Source of the DNA: Candidatus Hydrothermarchaeota archaeon | Lineage (GTDB): Archaea; Hydrothermarchaeota; Hydrothermarchaeia; Hydrothermarchaeales; BMS3B | Length of the DNA: 6,199 bases | NCBI GenBank assembly: GCA_015521945.1 | Contig: WANG01000158.1 | Coordinates: forward strand, 1 to 6,199 | Direction of reading: 5' to 3' | Program-made: the position numbers and the translations under genes | The notes under the pieces: generated by a model | What the model was told of the DNA's origin: nothing | What the model saw: the letters and a program-made list of their open reading frames with translations, nothing else | Databases searched by the model: none | Shown: positions 5,057-6,199 of the stretch, piece by piece | Numbering within the stretch: the stretch's first letter is position 1 | How the letters are laid out: each line of letters begins with the position of its first letter

Positions 5057-6034
5057 CCCCTCCAGGGTGCGCTCCACCACCTCAAGGGGGCTCTGCATCT
5101 CCGCCCTCAGGTGCGCCGCACGCTCCCTCAGCTCCCCCACCTCCGCGCTCTCTATGAGCTCCACCGCCTCCTCCGGGGTGGTGGCTCTGAAGAGCACGCC
5201 CTCTGAGATGAGCCACCTGTCCACTCCGAGCATCCTCCCAGTGTACAGGGTGATGGAGCAGGTGCCCATCAGTGCCGCCTCCCTGGTCATGGTGCCCCCG
5301 CCGCTCAGCACGGCTCTTGCAAAGTAGCTCAGGGAGAGGGTGTCCTCAGCCTGCACGCAGATGCACTCACGATGCTCCAGCGCCTCACCACGCGGCACCA
5401 CCACAACCCTGTACCGCTTGGTGAGATGGCGGAGGTACTCACCGCTCGGGTCGCCGGGAGGGCAGTAGGAGGAGCCCACGGGAGGAGGGCGGTAGAGCAC
5501 GTACCCCTGGGGCTTGAGCCCGTACCTCTCAAGCACCCGGGAATCGGGGGTAAAGGAGCGCAGGTGCTCGTGCTCAAACACCCCCCTGAAGCGCACCAGC
5601 CTGCTCCTGCAGGCACCCTGACGCCTGAGCTCCTCCGCATCCACCGCCTCGGGCGTGACTATCCGCTCGCACAGGCTGAGAAACAGGCGGTTCTGCTTCT
5701 CCGCATGCTCGTTGTCCACCAGCTGCACGTGGGGAATACCAAGCCCGAAGCTCACCCTGGGCGCCTCAACGCTGTGCTTGGCAACGCTCGCCCTTATCTC
5801 ACCCCGCCTCTCCATGAGCAGCTCCGCAAGCCTGCGCACCCGCTCCGCGCTGGCTATGAGCTTGCCCTCTAAGGTGCGCTCGTACCTGCCGGCTACGCAG
5901 AACTCTATGCCCTCCCTCCTGAGCATCTCTAAGAGAAAGGTGTGCTGCCTCGCCGTTACGAAGCAGCGCCTTGAGCGTATCATACCCGCGAAGAGCCTCA
6001 CGTGGGGGAGGTTGGTTATGTCCACCCAGAGCAT
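5051..6034 (-). CDS. DUF354 family protein, GT-B glycosyltransferase-like
   Basis: The 327-residue protein opens with 'MLWVDITNLPHVRLF', which matches the DUF354 start (WVDIxxPxHVxFF). It also has 'VDNEHAEKQNR' (106-116), where relatives have a conserved 'DxEHA', and 'GGGTMTREAALMGT' (245-258), the glycine-rich loop that in GT-B and UDP-GlcNAc epimerase folds holds the sugar nucleotide. No reaction is established for the family; a glycosyltransferase role in surface glycan synthesis is inferred. No signal peptide or membrane helix is seen, so it is probably cytoplasmic. ATG at 6034 is chosen for homology. A GTG at 6076 would add 14 residues but follows AGGAGG with no spacer. The flippase at the other end of the window is a possible functional relative. 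Confidence 0.8.
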   Translation of the reverse strand: MLWVDITNLPHVRLFAGMIRSRRCFVTARQHTFLLEMLRREGIEFCVAGRYERTLEGKLIASAERVRRLAELLMERRGEIRASVAKHSVEAPRVSFGLGIPHVQLVDNEHAEKQNRLFLSLCERIVTPEAVDAEELRRQGACRSRLVRFRGVFEHEHLRSFTPDSRVLERYGLKPQGYVLYRPPPVGSSYCPPGDPSGEYLRHLTKRYRVVVVPRGEALEHRECICVQAEDTLSLSYFARAVLSGGGTMTREAALMGTCSITLYTGRMLGVDRWLISEGVLFRATTPEEAVELIESAEVGELRERAAHLRAEMQSPLEVVERTLEGL

Positions 6035-6060
6035 GCCACTCTCTCGCCCGGGAGGGTAGA

Positions 6061-6068
6061 TTAATGTT
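6061..6068 (-). promoter_or_regulatory. Possible archaeal box A (TATA) upstream of the DUF354 gene
   Basis: On the minus strand ACATTAAT followed by CTA is an AT-rich block about 30 bases upstream of the ATG at 6034. That fits a near-leaderless start, and the ATG lacks an obvious properly spaced Shine-Dalgarno site. If translation instead starts at the GTG at 6076, the block is coding sequence. The support is weak. Confidence 0.2.
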
Positions 6069-6085
6069 GCGCTCACCCTCCTGCC

Positions 6086-6199
6086 TCAAAAGCCGCCCCG
6101 CAGGACAACGAGCACAGCCGCGAGAGCAAGAGCAGCCTCCACCGCGTACACCCGCACCACCAGCTCCCTCTCACCCGCAGGGGCAAGCCGCAGCAGCAC
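6086..6199 (-). CDS. C-terminal end of an unidentified membrane protein (partial)
   Basis: The last 37 codons of an open frame run in from the right window edge and end at a TGA (6088-6086). The encoded tail has a charged stretch with 'PAGERELVVRVY', then a strongly hydrophobic helix of about 15-18 Ala/Val/Leu residues, and ends RGGF. This looks like a last transmembrane helix followed by a short tail, as in UbiA-type prenyltransferases or phospho-sugar transferases, but nothing here identifies the family. AGGAGG follows the stop on the same strand, so a co-transcribed downstream gene is plausible. Confidence 0.5.
   Translation of the reverse strand: MLLRLAPAGERELVVRVYAVEAALALAAVLVVLRGGF

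Noticed and set aside
5372..5872. A 166-codon open frame on the plus strand opposite the DUF354 gene
   Set aside because: Low-complexity product rich in His, Pro and Leu. The opposite strand carries clear DUF354 motifs throughout.
1..6199. CRISPR array, tRNA, rRNA, insertion sequence or large repeats
   Set aside because: Reading both strands I found no regular repeat-spacer pattern, no tRNA-like TTCRA/CCA pattern in a gap, no transposase and almost no non-coding space.

Overview
The window is a gene-dense, GC-rich stretch of an archaeal chromosome, most probably euryarchaeal. Several genes are archaea-specific or archaeal/eukaryotic in type: the exosome cap subunit Csl4, RNA polymerase subunit L, the transcript-cleavage factor TFS, SRP19, Sec61 beta and a METTL5-type rRNA methylase. 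Heavy use of AGG (Arg) and ATA (Ile) codons, very short spacers and many ATG/GTG starts that overlap the previous stop also fit. I cannot name the genus; a methanogen or a methanogen relative is my best guess.

Positions 1-3874 read rightwards as one tightly packed series: the 3' end of a polysaccharide flippase, a METTL5-like methylase, Csl4, RpoL, an RNase III-fold protein, a Nudix hydrolase, TFS and a TIM-barrel sugar-phosphate isomerase-like protein. Most junctions overlap or abut, so this is probably one operon. Its core is transcription (RpoL, TFS) and RNA processing or decay (Csl4, the RNase III-like protein, the rRNA methylase).

Positions 3846-6199 read leftwards: the 3' end of an unidentified membrane protein, a DUF354 glycosyltransferase-like protein, Sec61 beta, uroporphyrinogen-III synthase (HemD) and SRP19. 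This strand combines membrane-protein targeting and export (SRP19, Sec61 beta) with tetrapyrrole synthesis. The two strands meet tail to tail with a 29-bp overlap of coding ends at 3846-3874. There is no gene-free stretch above about 50 bases, and I see no tRNA, rRNA, CRISPR array or insertion sequence.

The standout is RpoL. Its usual roughly 90-residue fold is split by an extra segment of about 70 residues carrying a RadA-type helix-hairpin-helix, placed just before the final dimerisation helix. RpoL is one of the two archaeal counterparts of the bacterial alpha subunit, whose C-terminal domain is itself a helix-hairpin-helix-like DNA-binding module. This archaeal polymerase may therefore carry an alpha-CTD-like DNA-contacting domain acquired independently.
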